From an uncultured Sterolibacterium sp. (GTDB taxonomy: Bacteria > Pseudomonadota > Gammaproteobacteria > Burkholderiales > Rhodocyclaceae), in the NCBI GenBank assembly GCA_903930535.1, contig CAIYYX010000137.1:1-45972 (forward strand): a DNA stretch of 45,972 nucleotides, in the 5' to 3' direction. The notes below the pieces were generated by a model. The model did no database searches and was not told the origin of the DNA. It worked only from the letters and a program-made list of their open reading frames with translations. The position numbers were made by a program, and so were the translations under genes. Positions within the stretch are counted from its first letter, which is position 1. Every line of letters starts with the position of its first letter. Positions 6,624 through 15,203 of this stretch are shown here, piece by piece.

Positions 6624-8294
6624 ATGGAAAAGGTCTGGCTGAAAAGCTATCCGCCGGGGGTTGCCGCCGAGATAGACGTCAATGAATTCCAGTCCATCGG
6701 CGAGTTGTTCGAGACGAGCGTCAAGGCTTTCGGTCCCCGTGCCGCCTACGTCAACATGGGCAAAAGCATCAGCTATGCCGAGCTCGATCGCCTGGCGCGC
6801 GATTTTGCCGCCTATTGCCAGAACGTGCTGGGCTTGCCAAAGGGTGCGCGCATTGCCTTGATGATGCCCAACCTGCTGCAATACCCTGTCTGCATTTTCG
6901 GGGCGCTGCGTGCGGGTTACACCGTCATCAATTGCAATCCTCTCTACACGCCGCGCGAACTGGAGCACCAGCTTTGCGATTCCGGTGCCGAGGCAATCGT
7001 CATCCTCGAGAATTTCGCCCACGTGCTGGAGAAGGTGGTGGCGAAGACCCGTGTCAAGCATGTGGTCGTCACCTCTATGGGTGAAATGCTCGGTACCGTC
7101 AAGGGGGGCCTGGTCAATTTTGTTGTCAGGCATGTCAAGAAAATGGTGCCCGCGTACGCCCTGCCGCAGGCTATAGGCTTCAAGGAAGTGCTGGCCAGGG
7201 GCGGTGCGCAAAGATTGTCGCCGGTGAGCGTCGGCCATGACGACATCGCCTTCCTGCAATACACTGGCGGCACCACGGGTATGTCCAAGGGGGCGATGCT
7301 GACCCACAGGAACATCATCAGCAATCTGCTGCAGTCCCATGCCTGGCTCAAGCCCTTCCTCTACAAGGGCGAAGAGATCATCATCACCGCTTTGCCCCTC
7401 TATCATATCTTCGCCCTCACCGCGAACTGCCTCAGCTACTTCAAACTCGGTGCGACCAACGTGCTGATCACCAATCCGCGCGACATTCCGGGCTTCGTCA
7501 AGGAACTGGCGAAACATAAGTTCACCACCATCACCGGCGTCAATACCCTGTTCAATGCCCTGCTCCACGATCCCGGTTTCGCCAGGCTAGACTTCACTTC
7601 CCTGCAGATTTCCCTGGGCGGCGGCATGGCGGTGCAAAGGGCGGTCGCCGAAAAGTGGAAGCAAGTCACCGGCAACACCCTGGTCGAGGCATACGGCCTG
7701 ACAGAAACCTCGCCGGCGGCGACCATCAATCCTTTGGACATCAAGGAATACTCGGGCTCGATCGGCCTGCCGATTCCCTCGACCGAGGTCGCCATCCGCG
7801 ACGAAGAAGGGCGAGACCTGCCCCTGGGCGAGGCCGGGGAACTCTGCGTCAGAGGCCCGCAGGTGATGAAGGGCTACTGGAATCGACCCGAGGAAACCGC
7901 CAAGGTCATCATGGCCGACGGCTTCCTGCGTACCGGCGACGTGGCGGTGATGGACGAGAAAGGCTTTATCCGCATCATCGATCGCAAGAAAGACATGATT
8001 CTGGTCTCGGGTTTCAATGTCTATCCGAACGAGGTCGAGGAAGTCGTCTCCATGCATCCTGGCGTTCTGGAATGTGCGGCGGTAGGCATCCCCGACGAAA
8101 AATCCGGGGAGGCGGTGAAGATCTTTGTTGTCAGGAAGGATCCCAACCTGACGGCGGAAACATTGATCGCCCATTGCCGGGAGGGCCTGACCGGTTACAA
8201 GGTGCCGCACCGCGTCGAGTTTCGCAGCGAATTGCCAAAGACCAACGTCGGCAAGATTCTGCGTCGTGCCCTGCGCGACGAGTCAATAAAATAG
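6624..8294 (+). CDS. fadD: Long-chain fatty acid-CoA ligase (FadD-like)
   Basis: 556 residues, typical of FadD. It contains the AMP-binding motif [11 protein letters not shown] (near residue 213), the adenylate motif [12 protein letters not shown] (near 357), [22 protein letters not shown] (split as the FACS signature near 432-455), and the C-terminal lysine in [14 protein letters not shown]. The reaction is ATP-dependent activation of fatty acids to acyl-CoA for beta-oxidation or lipid synthesis. GGAGG sits 5 bases before ATG 6624. It follows the CBS gene by 18 bases. It differs clearly from the ligase at 1873-3501, which belongs to another branch. Chain-length preference is not readable from sequence. 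Confidence 0.92.
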   Translation: MEKVWLKSYPPGVAAEIDVNEFQSIGELFETSVKAFGPRAAYVNMGKSISYAELDRLARDFAAYCQNVLGLPKGARIALMMPNLLQYPVCIFGALRAGYTVINCNPLYTPRELEHQLCDSGAEAIVILENFAHVLEKVVAKTRVKHVVVTSMGEMLGTVKGGLVNFVVRHVKKMVPAYALPQAIGFKEVLARGGAQRLSPVSVGHDDIAFLQYTGGTTGMSKGAMLTHRNIISNLLQSHAWLKPFLYKGEEIIITALPLYHIFALTANCLSYFKLGATNVLITNPRDIPGFVKELAKHKFTTITGVNTLFNALLHDPGFARLDFTSLQISLGGGMAVQRAVAEKWKQVTGNTLVEAYGLTETSPAATINPLDIKEYSGSIGLPIPSTEVAIRDEEGRDLPLGEAGELCVRGPQVMKGYWNRPEETAKVIMADGFLRTGDVAVMDEKGFIRIIDRKKDMILVSGFNVYPNEVEEVVSMHPGVLECAAVGIPDEKSGEAVKIFVVRKDPNLTAETLIAHCREGLTGYKVPHRVEFRSELPKTNVGKILRRALRDESIK

Positions 8295-8362
8295 CGTGAA
8301 GCCAGCCGGGTTGGGGAGATGGTAGACTCTAGCCTGACTCCAGATTCGACAAGGCTACCCCG

Positions 8363-9463
8363 ATGTCCGGCAATACTCTCGGCACTCTCTTTTGCGTCAC
8401 TTCCTTCGGCGAATCGCATGGTCCCGCCATCGGTTGCGTGGTCGACGGCTGCCCCCCCGGCCTGGATCTTTGCGAGGCCGACATCCAGGCCGAGCTTGAC
8501 CGCCGCCGGCCCGGTACCTCGCGCCACGTGACCCAGAGGCGCGAGCCTGACACGGTAGAGATCCTCTCCGGGGTTTTCGAGGGAAAGACCACGGGCACTT
8601 CCATCGCTTTGCTGATACGCAACCAGGACCAGCGCAGCAAGGATTACGGCAATATTGCAAACTCCTTCCGCCCCGGGCATGCCGACTACACCTATTGGCA
8701 AAAATACGGCATTCGCGACTACCGCGGCGGCGGCCGAGCCTCGGCGCGGGAGACGGCGGTGCGCGTCGCCGCCGGCGCCATCGCCAAGAAATGGCTCTCC
8801 AGCCGCTACGGCATCGTCATTCGCGGCCGCATGGCGAAGTTGGGTTCCATCGAGATCGCTCTCAAGGACTGGGATGCCGTGCGGACCAATCCCTTCTTCG
8901 CAGCCGACCCGGAAATTGTGCCGCTGCTGGAAGACACCATGGATGCATTGCGCCGCGCCGGCGATTCGATCGGCGCAAAAATCACGGTGCAGGCGGAAAA
9001 CGTGCCTGTCGGCTGGGGCGAGCCGGTATATGGCCGCTTAGACGCCGATATCGCCTTCGCCATGATGGGCATCAATGCCGTCAAGGGCGTCGAGATCGGC
9101 GCCGGCTTCGCCTGCGTCGAGCAGCAAGGCACAGAGCATAGCGACGAACTGACGCCCCAGGGTTTCCTCTCCAACAACGCCGGAGGGATACTCGGCGGCA
9201 TTTCCAGCGGCCAGGACATCGTCGTCAATATCGCCATCAAGCCGACTTCGAGCATCCGCCTGCCCAGGCGAACCATCAACATCCAGGGCGATCCCGTCAC
9301 CATAGAGACACTGGGACGGCACGACCCCTGTGTCGGCATCCGCGCCACCCCGGTGGCTGAAGCCATGCTGGCCCTGGTGCTGATAGACCATGCGTTGCGC
9401 CACCGCGCCCAGTGCGCCGACGTGGTCTGCTCAACCCCGAAGATTCCCGGCCGCGCCGGCTAA
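8363..9463 (+). CDS. aroC: Chorismate synthase
   Basis: 366 residues, the normal size. It converts 5-enolpyruvylshikimate-3-phosphate to chorismate using reduced FMN, the last step of the shikimate pathway and the source for the tryptophan genes further right. Conserved signatures are present in order: [18 protein letters not shown] near the N-terminus, [31 protein letters not shown] then [13 protein letters not shown], and the C-terminal [17 protein letters not shown]. It is separated by 68 bases from the acyl-CoA ligase. The MFS gene begins immediately after its stop, so both may share a transcript. Confidence 0.98.
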   Translation: MSGNTLGTLFCVTSFGESHGPAIGCVVDGCPPGLDLCEADIQAELDRRRPGTSRHVTQRREPDTVEILSGVFEGKTTGTSIALLIRNQDQRSKDYGNIANSFRPGHADYTYWQKYGIRDYRGGGRASARETAVRVAAGAIAKKWLSSRYGIVIRGRMAKLGSIEIALKDWDAVRTNPFFAADPEIVPLLEDTMDALRRAGDSIGAKITVQAENVPVGWGEPVYGRLDADIAFAMMGINAVKGVEIGAGFACVEQQGTEHSDELTPQGFLSNNAGGILGGISSGQDIVVNIAIKPTSSIRLPRRTINIQGDPVTIETLGRHDPCVGIRATPVAEAMLALVLIDHALRHRAQCADVVCSTPKIPGRAG

Positions 9464-9467
9464 GTTC

Positions 9468-10640
9468 GTGGCAGAGGGGGGTGTGCTGCCTTATTGGCGC
9501 CTGTCTGCCTGGTATTTTTATTACTTTGCCTTCATTGGCGCCTTCTCGCCGTATTTCGGGCTCTATCTGCAATCGCTGAAGTTTTCCGCATGGGACATCA
9601 GCGTCCTGCTTTCCCTGGTTCAGGTGATGCGGCTGATCGCGCCCAACCTCTGGAGTGCTCTGGCCGAGCGTTTCGGCAGGAAGATCACCCTGGTGCGGTG
9701 GACGGCGGCCATGGGCGTGGTGGTGTTCGCCGGCTTCTTTTTCACGAAGAGCTTCGCAGGTTTGTTCGCCGCCATGGCGCTGCTCGCCTTTTTTTCCAGC
9801 GCCTCTCTGCCCCTGGTTGAGACGCTGACGCTGGAGCAACTCAGTCATCGCGCCGGGCAGTACGGATCCATCCGGCTGTGGGGCTCGATAGGCTTCATCG
9901 CGGCGGTGATGGCCGTCGGCTGGCTCCTGGATGAACTGCCTATTCCCGTCCTGCTCTGGGTGTCTCTGTTTCTTCTCGTCGGCACCCTCGCCTGCGCCTT
10001 CGTGCTGCCCGAGGCCGCACAAGGGAAGTCGGCCTTGCCCTACCGACCGCTGGGGGCAGCGCTTTGCAGGCCGGAGGTGCTGGCCTTTTTCATCGCCTGC
10101 TTCCTGATGTCGGCGGCGCACGGCCCGCTCTATGTGTTCTATTCCATTCATCTGGTCGATCACGGCTACGGCAAGACCATGGTGGGCGCGCTCTGGTCGC
10201 TGGGCGTGGTGGCGGAGATACTCGTCTTCTGGTTCATGCCCGGTCTATTGCGCCGCTATTCCTTGCGCGCCATCCTGATGTTCAGCCTGGCCTGCGCCGT
10301 AGGCCGCTTTCTGATGATAGGCTGGGGCGTCGAATCGCTCGCCCTGCTGCTTGTCGCGCAACTGCTGCATGGCGCCACCTTCGGTGCCTGCCATGCGGCG
10401 GCGATGGCGGCACTTCACCGCTGGTTCCCCGGCGTCCAACTGGCGCGCGCCCAGGCGCTCTACGGCAGCGTTTCCTTCGGGGCAGGGGGCATGCTTGGCG
10501 GCCTGGCCAGCGGCCAAGCCTGGGAAACGTTCGGTCCCGGCTGGAGTTTCACTCTGGGTGCGGCGTTCGCCCTGGCCGGACTGGTATTGCTCTGGCGCTT
10601 CATGGACGCGGAAGCCGCGCTGGATGCGCGTCAAAGCTGA
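9468..10640 (+). CDS. MFS transporter, HcaT/3-phenylpropionate-permease-like
   Basis: About 390 residues with around 12 hydrophobic segments and the PYWRLSAWYFYYFAFIGAFS start typical of the MFS_1-like (LacY/HcaT-related) branch. The cytoplasmic loop ALAERFGRKI is the MFS motif A equivalent. The start is uncertain: GTG 9468, four bases after the aroC stop, is chosen; GTG 9483 is also possible because AGAGGGGGG precedes it closely. HcaT relatives are assigned to 3-phenylpropionate or nucleoside/sugar uptake, but substrate cannot be assigned here. In betaproteobacteria this gene often follows aroC without a known link. Confidence 0.82.
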   Translation: MAEGGVLPYWRLSAWYFYYFAFIGAFSPYFGLYLQSLKFSAWDISVLLSLVQVMRLIAPNLWSALAERFGRKITLVRWTAAMGVVVFAGFFFTKSFAGLFAAMALLAFFSSASLPLVETLTLEQLSHRAGQYGSIRLWGSIGFIAAVMAVGWLLDELPIPVLLWVSLFLLVGTLACAFVLPEAAQGKSALPYRPLGAALCRPEVLAFFIACFLMSAAHGPLYVFYSIHLVDHGYGKTMVGALWSLGVVAEILVFWFMPGLLRRYSLRAILMFSLACAVGRFLMIGWGVESLALLLVAQLLHGATFGACHAAAMAALHRWFPGVQLARAQALYGSVSFGAGGMLGGLASGQAWETFGPGWSFTLGAAFALAGLVLLWRFMDAEAALDARQS

Positions 10641-10722
10641 CCCGGAAGCCGCAGGGGTCATGCGGCCGGAGCCGCAAGCTGTGTGATAATTATGGTTTTT
10701 CAGCTTCAGCAGGAATCGCGCC

Positions 10723-12138
10723 ATGGCGAAAACGCTTTACGACAAGCTCTGGGAAGACCATCTCGTACATCAGGAGAATGACGGCACGGCGCTGATCTAT
10801 ATCGACCGCCACCTGGTTCATGAAGTGACCAGCCCGCAGGCCTTCGAGGGGCTGAAACTGGCGGGCCGCAAGGTCTGGCGAACGAGTTCCATCGTCGCCA
10901 CGGCCGACCACAATACCCCGACCCAGGGTTGGGAGAGGGGAATCGAGGGCATCGCCGACGAGACCTCACGCCTGCAGATCTCCACGCTCGACGCCAATAT
11001 CCGCGAAGTCGGTGCGCTGGCCTATTTCCCCTTTCGCGATCCGCGCCAGGGCATCGTCCATGTCATCGGCCCGGAACAGGGCGTGACCCTGCCCGGCATG
11101 ACCGTGGTCTGCGGCGATTCTCATACCAGCACCCATGGCGCCTTCGCCTGCTTAGCCCACGGCATAGGCACCTCGGAAGTCGAGCATGTCCTCGCCACGC
11201 AATGCCTGCTGCAGAAGAAATCCAAGGCGATGCGGGTCCAGGTCGATGGCGTATTGGGTCGCGGCGTCTCGGCCAAGGATATCGCGCTGGCGTTGATAGG
11301 CAAGATCGGCACTGCCGGCGGCATCGGCTATGCCGTGGAGTTTGCCGGCAGCGTGATTCGCGCGCTGTCGATGGAAGGCCGCATGACGCTGTGCAATATG
11401 GCGATAGAGGCCGGCGCACGCGCCGGCATGATTGCCGTAGATGACACCACCATAGACTATCTCAAGGGCCGGCCCTTCGCGCCCAAGGCCAGCCAGTGGG
11501 AGCGCGCAGTGGCTGCGTGGCGAAACCTGAAGAGCGACGAGGGCGCTTATTTCGACGCCGTGGTTGTGTTGAACGCCGCAGAGTTCGGGCCACAGGTGAC
11601 CTGGGGCACGTCGCCCGAGATGGTGACCGGCATAGACGGCTTTGTTCCGGCGCCGGAGGACTTCGCCGATCCGGGCAAGGCCGAGGGTGTGGCGCGCGCG
11701 CTGCAGTATATGGGGCTGACGCCGCGCACGCCGATCAGCCAGATCAAGATCGACAAGGTCTTCATCGGCTCCTGCACCAATTCTCGCATCGAGGATTTGC
11801 GTGCCGCGGCGAGCGTCGCCAGGGGTCGGCACATCGCCGCCAACGTGAAGCTGGCGCTGGTGGTTCCCGGCTCGGGTCTGGTCAAGCGGCAGGCTGAAGC
11901 AGAAGGCCTGGACAAGATATTCATTGCCGCCGGTTTCGAATGGCGTGAGCCGGGTTGCTCGATGTGCCTGGCGATGAATGACGACAAACTGGAGCCGGGC
12001 GAGCGTTGCGCCTCGACCTCCAACCGCAACTTCGAAGGGCGGCAGGGGAATGGCGGCCGCAGCCATCTGGTGAGTCCGCAGATGGCCGCTGCTGCCGCGA
12101 TTGCCGGCCATTTTGCCGACGTCAGAGCTTTGTTTTGA
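10723..12138 (+). CDS. leuC: 3-isopropylmalate dehydratase large subunit
   Basis: 471 residues, aconitase superfamily, normal length. With LeuD it isomerises 2- and 3-isopropylmalate in leucine synthesis. The 4Fe-4S ligands are the cysteine in FIGSCTNSR and the pair in [26 protein letters not shown] and [15 protein letters not shown] are substrate and family signatures. AGGA lies 8 bases upstream of ATG 10723. It opens a rightward run with a small lipoprotein gene, leuD, leuB and asd. leuA is not in the window. Several isoleucines use ATA before G, a codon habit seen throughout this window. Confidence 0.98.
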   Translation: MAKTLYDKLWEDHLVHQENDGTALIYIDRHLVHEVTSPQAFEGLKLAGRKVWRTSSIVATADHNTPTQGWERGIEGIADETSRLQISTLDANIREVGALAYFPFRDPRQGIVHVIGPEQGVTLPGMTVVCGDSHTSTHGAFACLAHGIGTSEVEHVLATQCLLQKKSKAMRVQVDGVLGRGVSAKDIALALIGKIGTAGGIGYAVEFAGSVIRALSMEGRMTLCNMAIEAGARAGMIAVDDTTIDYLKGRPFAPKASQWERAVAAWRNLKSDEGAYFDAVVVLNAAEFGPQVTWGTSPEMVTGIDGFVPAPEDFADPGKAEGVARALQYMGLTPRTPISQIKIDKVFIGSCTNSRIEDLRAAASVARGRHIAANVKLALVVPGSGLVKRQAEAEGLDKIFIAAGFEWREPGCSMCLAMNDDKLEPGERCASTSNRNFEGRQGNGGRSHLVSPQMAAAAAIAGHFADVRALF

Positions 12139-12151
12139 GATAGAGGACGAT

Positions 12152-12265
12152 ATGAGAATACTGTTGATAGTGCTCGCCTTCAGCCTTTCCGCCTGCAACA
12201 CCGTGCGGGGCATAGGCCAGGACATTGAGAAGGGTGGCCAGGCTATCGAGAAGGCGGTCAAGTAA
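12152..12265 (+). CDS. Entericidin EcnA/EcnB-family small lipoprotein
   Basis: 37 residues: a hydrophobic signal (residues 1-14) ending in lipobox LSAC with Cys15, then a 23-residue mature part [20 protein letters not shown] plus AVK, matching the entericidin pattern (CNT..G.G.DI..GG..I). Entericidins are small membrane lipoproteins, described in E. coli as an antidote/bacteriolytic pair. It sits between leuC (13-base gap) and leuD, and its TAA overlaps the leuD ATG (TAATG), so leuD translation is probably coupled to it. This position inside the leu operon recurs in betaproteobacteria. AGAGGACGAT precedes ATG 12152. Confidence 0.88.
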   Translation: MRILLIVLAFSLSACNTVRGIGQDIEKGGQAIEKAVK

Positions 12266-12906
12266 TGCGGAAATTCACCCAACTCGAGGGTCTCGTGGCG
12301 CCGCTCGATCGCGCCAATGTCGATACCGATGCCATCATACCCAAGCAGTTCCTGAAATCGATCAAGAGGAGCGGTTTCGGCCAGAACCTGTTCGACGAAT
12401 GGCGCTATATGGATCACGGCGAGCCCGGCCAGGACGCATCATTGCGCCTGCCCAATCCCGATTTCGTGCTCAACCAGCCGCGCTATCGCGGTGCGGCGAT
12501 ACTGCTCACGCGTGATAACTTCGGCTGCGGCTCCTCGCGCGAGCACGCTCCCTGGGCGCTCGAGGACTACGGCTTTCGTGCGCTGGTGGGCACCAGTTTC
12601 GCCGACATTTTCTACAACAACTGTTTCAAGAATGGCTTGCTGCCCGTCATGCTGGCGAAGTCCGAAGTCGAGGAAATGTTTGCCCAGGCAGACCAATTCC
12701 CGGGCTACAAGCTCAGGATCAATCTCGAGAACCAGACCGTGACTCGCCCCGACGGCAAGACGCTTTCCTTCGAGGTTGATGCCTTCCGCAAGTTTTGCCT
12801 GTTGAACGGTTTCGACGACATCGGCCTGACTTTGCGCCACGCAGAAAAGATTCGTGAGTTCGAGGCCATGCGCCGCATCGAACAGCCCTGGTTGTTCGCC
12901 GCTTAG
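12265..12906 (+). CDS. leuD: 3-isopropylmalate dehydratase small subunit
   Basis: 213 residues, the usual length for the small swivelling domain of isopropylmalate isomerase. Family signatures: [20 protein letters not shown], the catalytic-loop motif [15 protein letters not shown], and [17 protein letters not shown]. It partners with LeuC. ATG 12265 overlaps the entericidin stop by one base, so its translation is probably coupled. leuB follows after 8 bases. Nothing odd is seen in the protein. Confidence 0.98.
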   Translation: MRKFTQLEGLVAPLDRANVDTDAIIPKQFLKSIKRSGFGQNLFDEWRYMDHGEPGQDASLRLPNPDFVLNQPRYRGAAILLTRDNFGCGSSREHAPWALEDYGFRALVGTSFADIFYNNCFKNGLLPVMLAKSEVEEMFAQADQFPGYKLRINLENQTVTRPDGKTLSFEVDAFRKFCLLNGFDDIGLTLRHAEKIREFEAMRRIEQPWLFAA

Positions 12907-12914
12907 GATTATCA

Positions 12915-13970
12915 ATGAAAATCTGTATTCTCCCGGGTGACGGCATCGGCCCGGAAATCATCAGCCATGCGGTGCGCGTGTTGCAAGCGCTCGATTTGAA
13001 ATTCGAGATGGCGGAAGCGCCCGTCGGCGGCGCCGGTTATCGCGCCCTGGGCCATCCGCTGCCAGAGAGCACGCTGAAATTGGCCAAGGAGTCTGACGCC
13101 ATCCTGTTTGGCGCCGTCGGCGATTTCAGTCTCGATACCCTGCCGCGCGAATTGCGGCCGGAGCAGGCGATCCTCGGCTTGCGCCGCGAACTCAATCTGT
13201 TCGCCAATTTCCGCCCAGCCCTGGTTTATCCGGAACTGGTGCAGGCTTCATCGCTCAAGCCCGAGGTGGTCGGCGGTCTCGACATCCTGATCATCCGCGA
13301 ACTGACCGGCGACATCTATTTCGGCCAGCCACGCGGCATTCGCACACTGGAAAACGGCGAGCGCGAAGGCTTCGATACCATGCGCTACTCCGAATCCGAG
13401 ATCAAGCGCGTCGCCCATGTCGCCTTTCAGGCGGCAGCCAAGCGCGGTAGAAGGCTGTGCTCGGTGGACAAGGCCAACGTGCTCGACACCATGCAGCTTT
13501 GGCGCGAGGTCGTAACGCAGGTTGGCCGCGACTATCCGGACATCGAACTGTCGCACATGTACGTGGACAACTGCGCCATGCAGTTGTTGAAGAACCCGAA
13601 GCAGTTCGACGTCATCGTCACCGGCAATATGTTCGGCGACATCCTTTCCGACGAGGCTTCGATGCTCACCGGTTCGATCGGCATGCTGCCCTCGGCATCG
13701 CTCAACGAACATCGCTTCGGCCTCTATGAGCCGATACACGGATCGGCGCCGGACATCGCCGGACAGGACATCGCCAACCCCCTGGCGACGATTCTTTCAG
13801 GCGCAATGATGCTACGCTATACATTCGCTGAGGCGGAGGCTGCCGACCGCATCGAGGCGGCGGTGAAGAGAGTGCTTGCTCAGGGATTGCGTACCGCAGA
13901 TATCTTCGAGCCGGGCACGCAAAAGGTCGGGACGAAGGTCATGGGCGACGCAGTGCTCGCGGCTTTGTGA
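12915..13970 (+). CDS. leuB: 3-isopropylmalate dehydrogenase
   Basis: 351 residues, standard for LeuB, a homodimeric NAD-dependent decarboxylating dehydrogenase. It begins [15 protein letters not shown]; substrate arginines are in [16 protein letters not shown], with the catalytic Tyr in [10 protein letters not shown] and Lys in [12 protein letters not shown]. The metal-binding aspartates are in [14 protein letters not shown] and the NAD-binding region is [18 protein letters not shown]. It follows leuD by 8 bases and precedes asd by 14, consistent with one leucine/aspartate-family transcript. Confidence 0.98.
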   Translation: MKICILPGDGIGPEIISHAVRVLQALDLKFEMAEAPVGGAGYRALGHPLPESTLKLAKESDAILFGAVGDFSLDTLPRELRPEQAILGLRRELNLFANFRPALVYPELVQASSLKPEVVGGLDILIIRELTGDIYFGQPRGIRTLENGEREGFDTMRYSESEIKRVAHVAFQAAAKRGRRLCSVDKANVLDTMQLWREVVTQVGRDYPDIELSHMYVDNCAMQLLKNPKQFDVIVTGNMFGDILSDEASMLTGSIGMLPSASLNEHRFGLYEPIHGSAPDIAGQDIANPLATILSGAMMLRYTFAEAEAADRIEAAVKRVLAQGLRTADIFEPGTQKVGTKVMGDAVLAAL

Positions 13971-13984
13971 AACTTTAGGAAAGC

Positions 13985-15100
13985 ATGAATATGAAAAGAG
14001 TGGGTCTGGTCGGCTGGCGCGGCATGGTGGGTTCGGTGCTGATGCAGCGCATGCGCGAGGAAAACGACTTTGCCCTGATAGAGCCGGTGTTCTTCACGAC
14101 TTCGAATGTCGGCGGCGAATCTCCCGAATTCGCCAAGACGGGTGCACGCCTGAAGGACGCGAGAAGCATAGAAGATCTCAGGCAGATGGACATCATCATC
14201 TCCTGTCAGGGAGGCGATTACACCACAGAGATTTTCCCGCGGCTGCGCCAATCCGGCTGGAACGGCTACTGGATAGACGCCGCCTCGACGCTGCGCATGC
14301 AGAAGGACGCGATCATCATTCTCGACCCGGTGAATCGCGATGTCATCGAGGCCGGTCTTGCCCACGGCGTGAAGAATTATATCGGCGGAAATTGCACCGT
14401 CAGCCTGATGTTGATGGCCTTGGGCGGATTGTTCAAGGACGGGCTCATCGAGTGGATGACCTCGATGACCTACCAGGCCGCTTCGGGCGCCGGTGCGCAG
14501 AACATGCGCGAACTCCTGGCGCAGATGGGCGAGGCCCACCGCGTCGCCCAGCCATTGCTCAGCGATCCTGCCTCGGCGATCCTCGACATCGACCGTGAAG
14601 TGGCGGGAATCCTGCGCGATGAAAGTTTCCCCACGGCCAATTTCGGCGTGCCCCTGGCGGGTTCTCTGATCCCGTGGATAGACAAGGATCTGGGCAATGG
14701 TCAGAGCAAGGAGGAGTGGAAGGGGCAGGCTGAAACCAACAAGATCCTCGGCCTTGATGCCACGCCCATCCCGGTTGACGGCCTTTGCGTGCGTATCGGG
14801 GCAATGCGCTGCCATTCCCAAGCATTCACCATAAAACTCAAGAAAGATGTGCCTTTGGCCGATATTGAGATAATGCTGGCAGCGCACAATGATTGGGTCG
14901 AGGTGATCCCGAATCAGCGCGAAGTGACCATGAAGAAATTGACCCCGACCGCCGTCACCGGCACGCTGAAAGTGCCGATAGGCCGTTTGCGCAAGTTGGC
15001 CATGGGTCCGGAATATCTGTCCGCCTTCACGGTCGGTGATCAGTTGTTGTGGGGCGCTGCAGAGCCGCTGCGGCGCATGCTGCGCCTGCTTCTCGATTGA
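13985..15100 (+). CDS. asd: Aspartate-semialdehyde dehydrogenase
   Basis: 371 residues, the gram-negative type. It reduces aspartyl phosphate to aspartate semialdehyde, feeding lysine, methionine and threonine synthesis. The NADP-binding start [18 protein letters not shown], the catalytic cysteine in [10 protein letters not shown], the active-site histidine region [13 protein letters not shown] and the late [16 protein letters not shown] are all intact. ATG 13985 or ATG 13991 could start it; both lack a strong ribosome site, and the first follows AGGAAAGC. It is the last gene of the leu run; a weak CCTC/GAGG hairpin with a T-run follows at about 15112-15126. Confidence 0.97.
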   Translation: MNMKRVGLVGWRGMVGSVLMQRMREENDFALIEPVFFTTSNVGGESPEFAKTGARLKDARSIEDLRQMDIIISCQGGDYTTEIFPRLRQSGWNGYWIDAASTLRMQKDAIIILDPVNRDVIEAGLAHGVKNYIGGNCTVSLMLMALGGLFKDGLIEWMTSMTYQAASGAGAQNMRELLAQMGEAHRVAQPLLSDPASAILDIDREVAGILRDESFPTANFGVPLAGSLIPWIDKDLGNGQSKEEWKGQAETNKILGLDATPIPVDGLCVRIGAMRCHSQAFTIKLKKDVPLADIEIMLAAHNDWVEVIPNQREVTMKKLTPTAVTGTLKVPIGRLRKLAMGPEYLSAFTVGDQLLWGAAEPLRRMLRLLLD

Positions 15101-15141
15101 ATTTGCAAGCCTCTCCCGAGGTTTTAACAGTGGAGATTAGC

Positions 15142-15170
15142 TTGCATAGCTAACTTCATGATGTTATGTT
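15142..15170 (+). promoter_or_regulatory. Candidate sigma-70 promoter for fimV
   Basis: TTGCAT (15142-15147) and TATGTT (15165-15170) are separated by 17 bases, a good -35/-10 pair. Transcription would begin near 15177, leaving a short leader with AGAGGG (about 15192-15197) before the GTG start at 15204. This suggests fimV is transcribed independently of asd. Confidence 0.55.
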
Positions 15171-15203
15171 ATTTGTGAGTGAAATCTCCCGAGAGGGTGC
15201 GCC

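Noticed and set aside
6258..7568. Long leftward open frame opposite the CBS and FadD genes
   Set aside because: The plus-strand proteins carry complete CBS and adenylation motifs; the antisense product looks like typical GC-rich shadow sequence.
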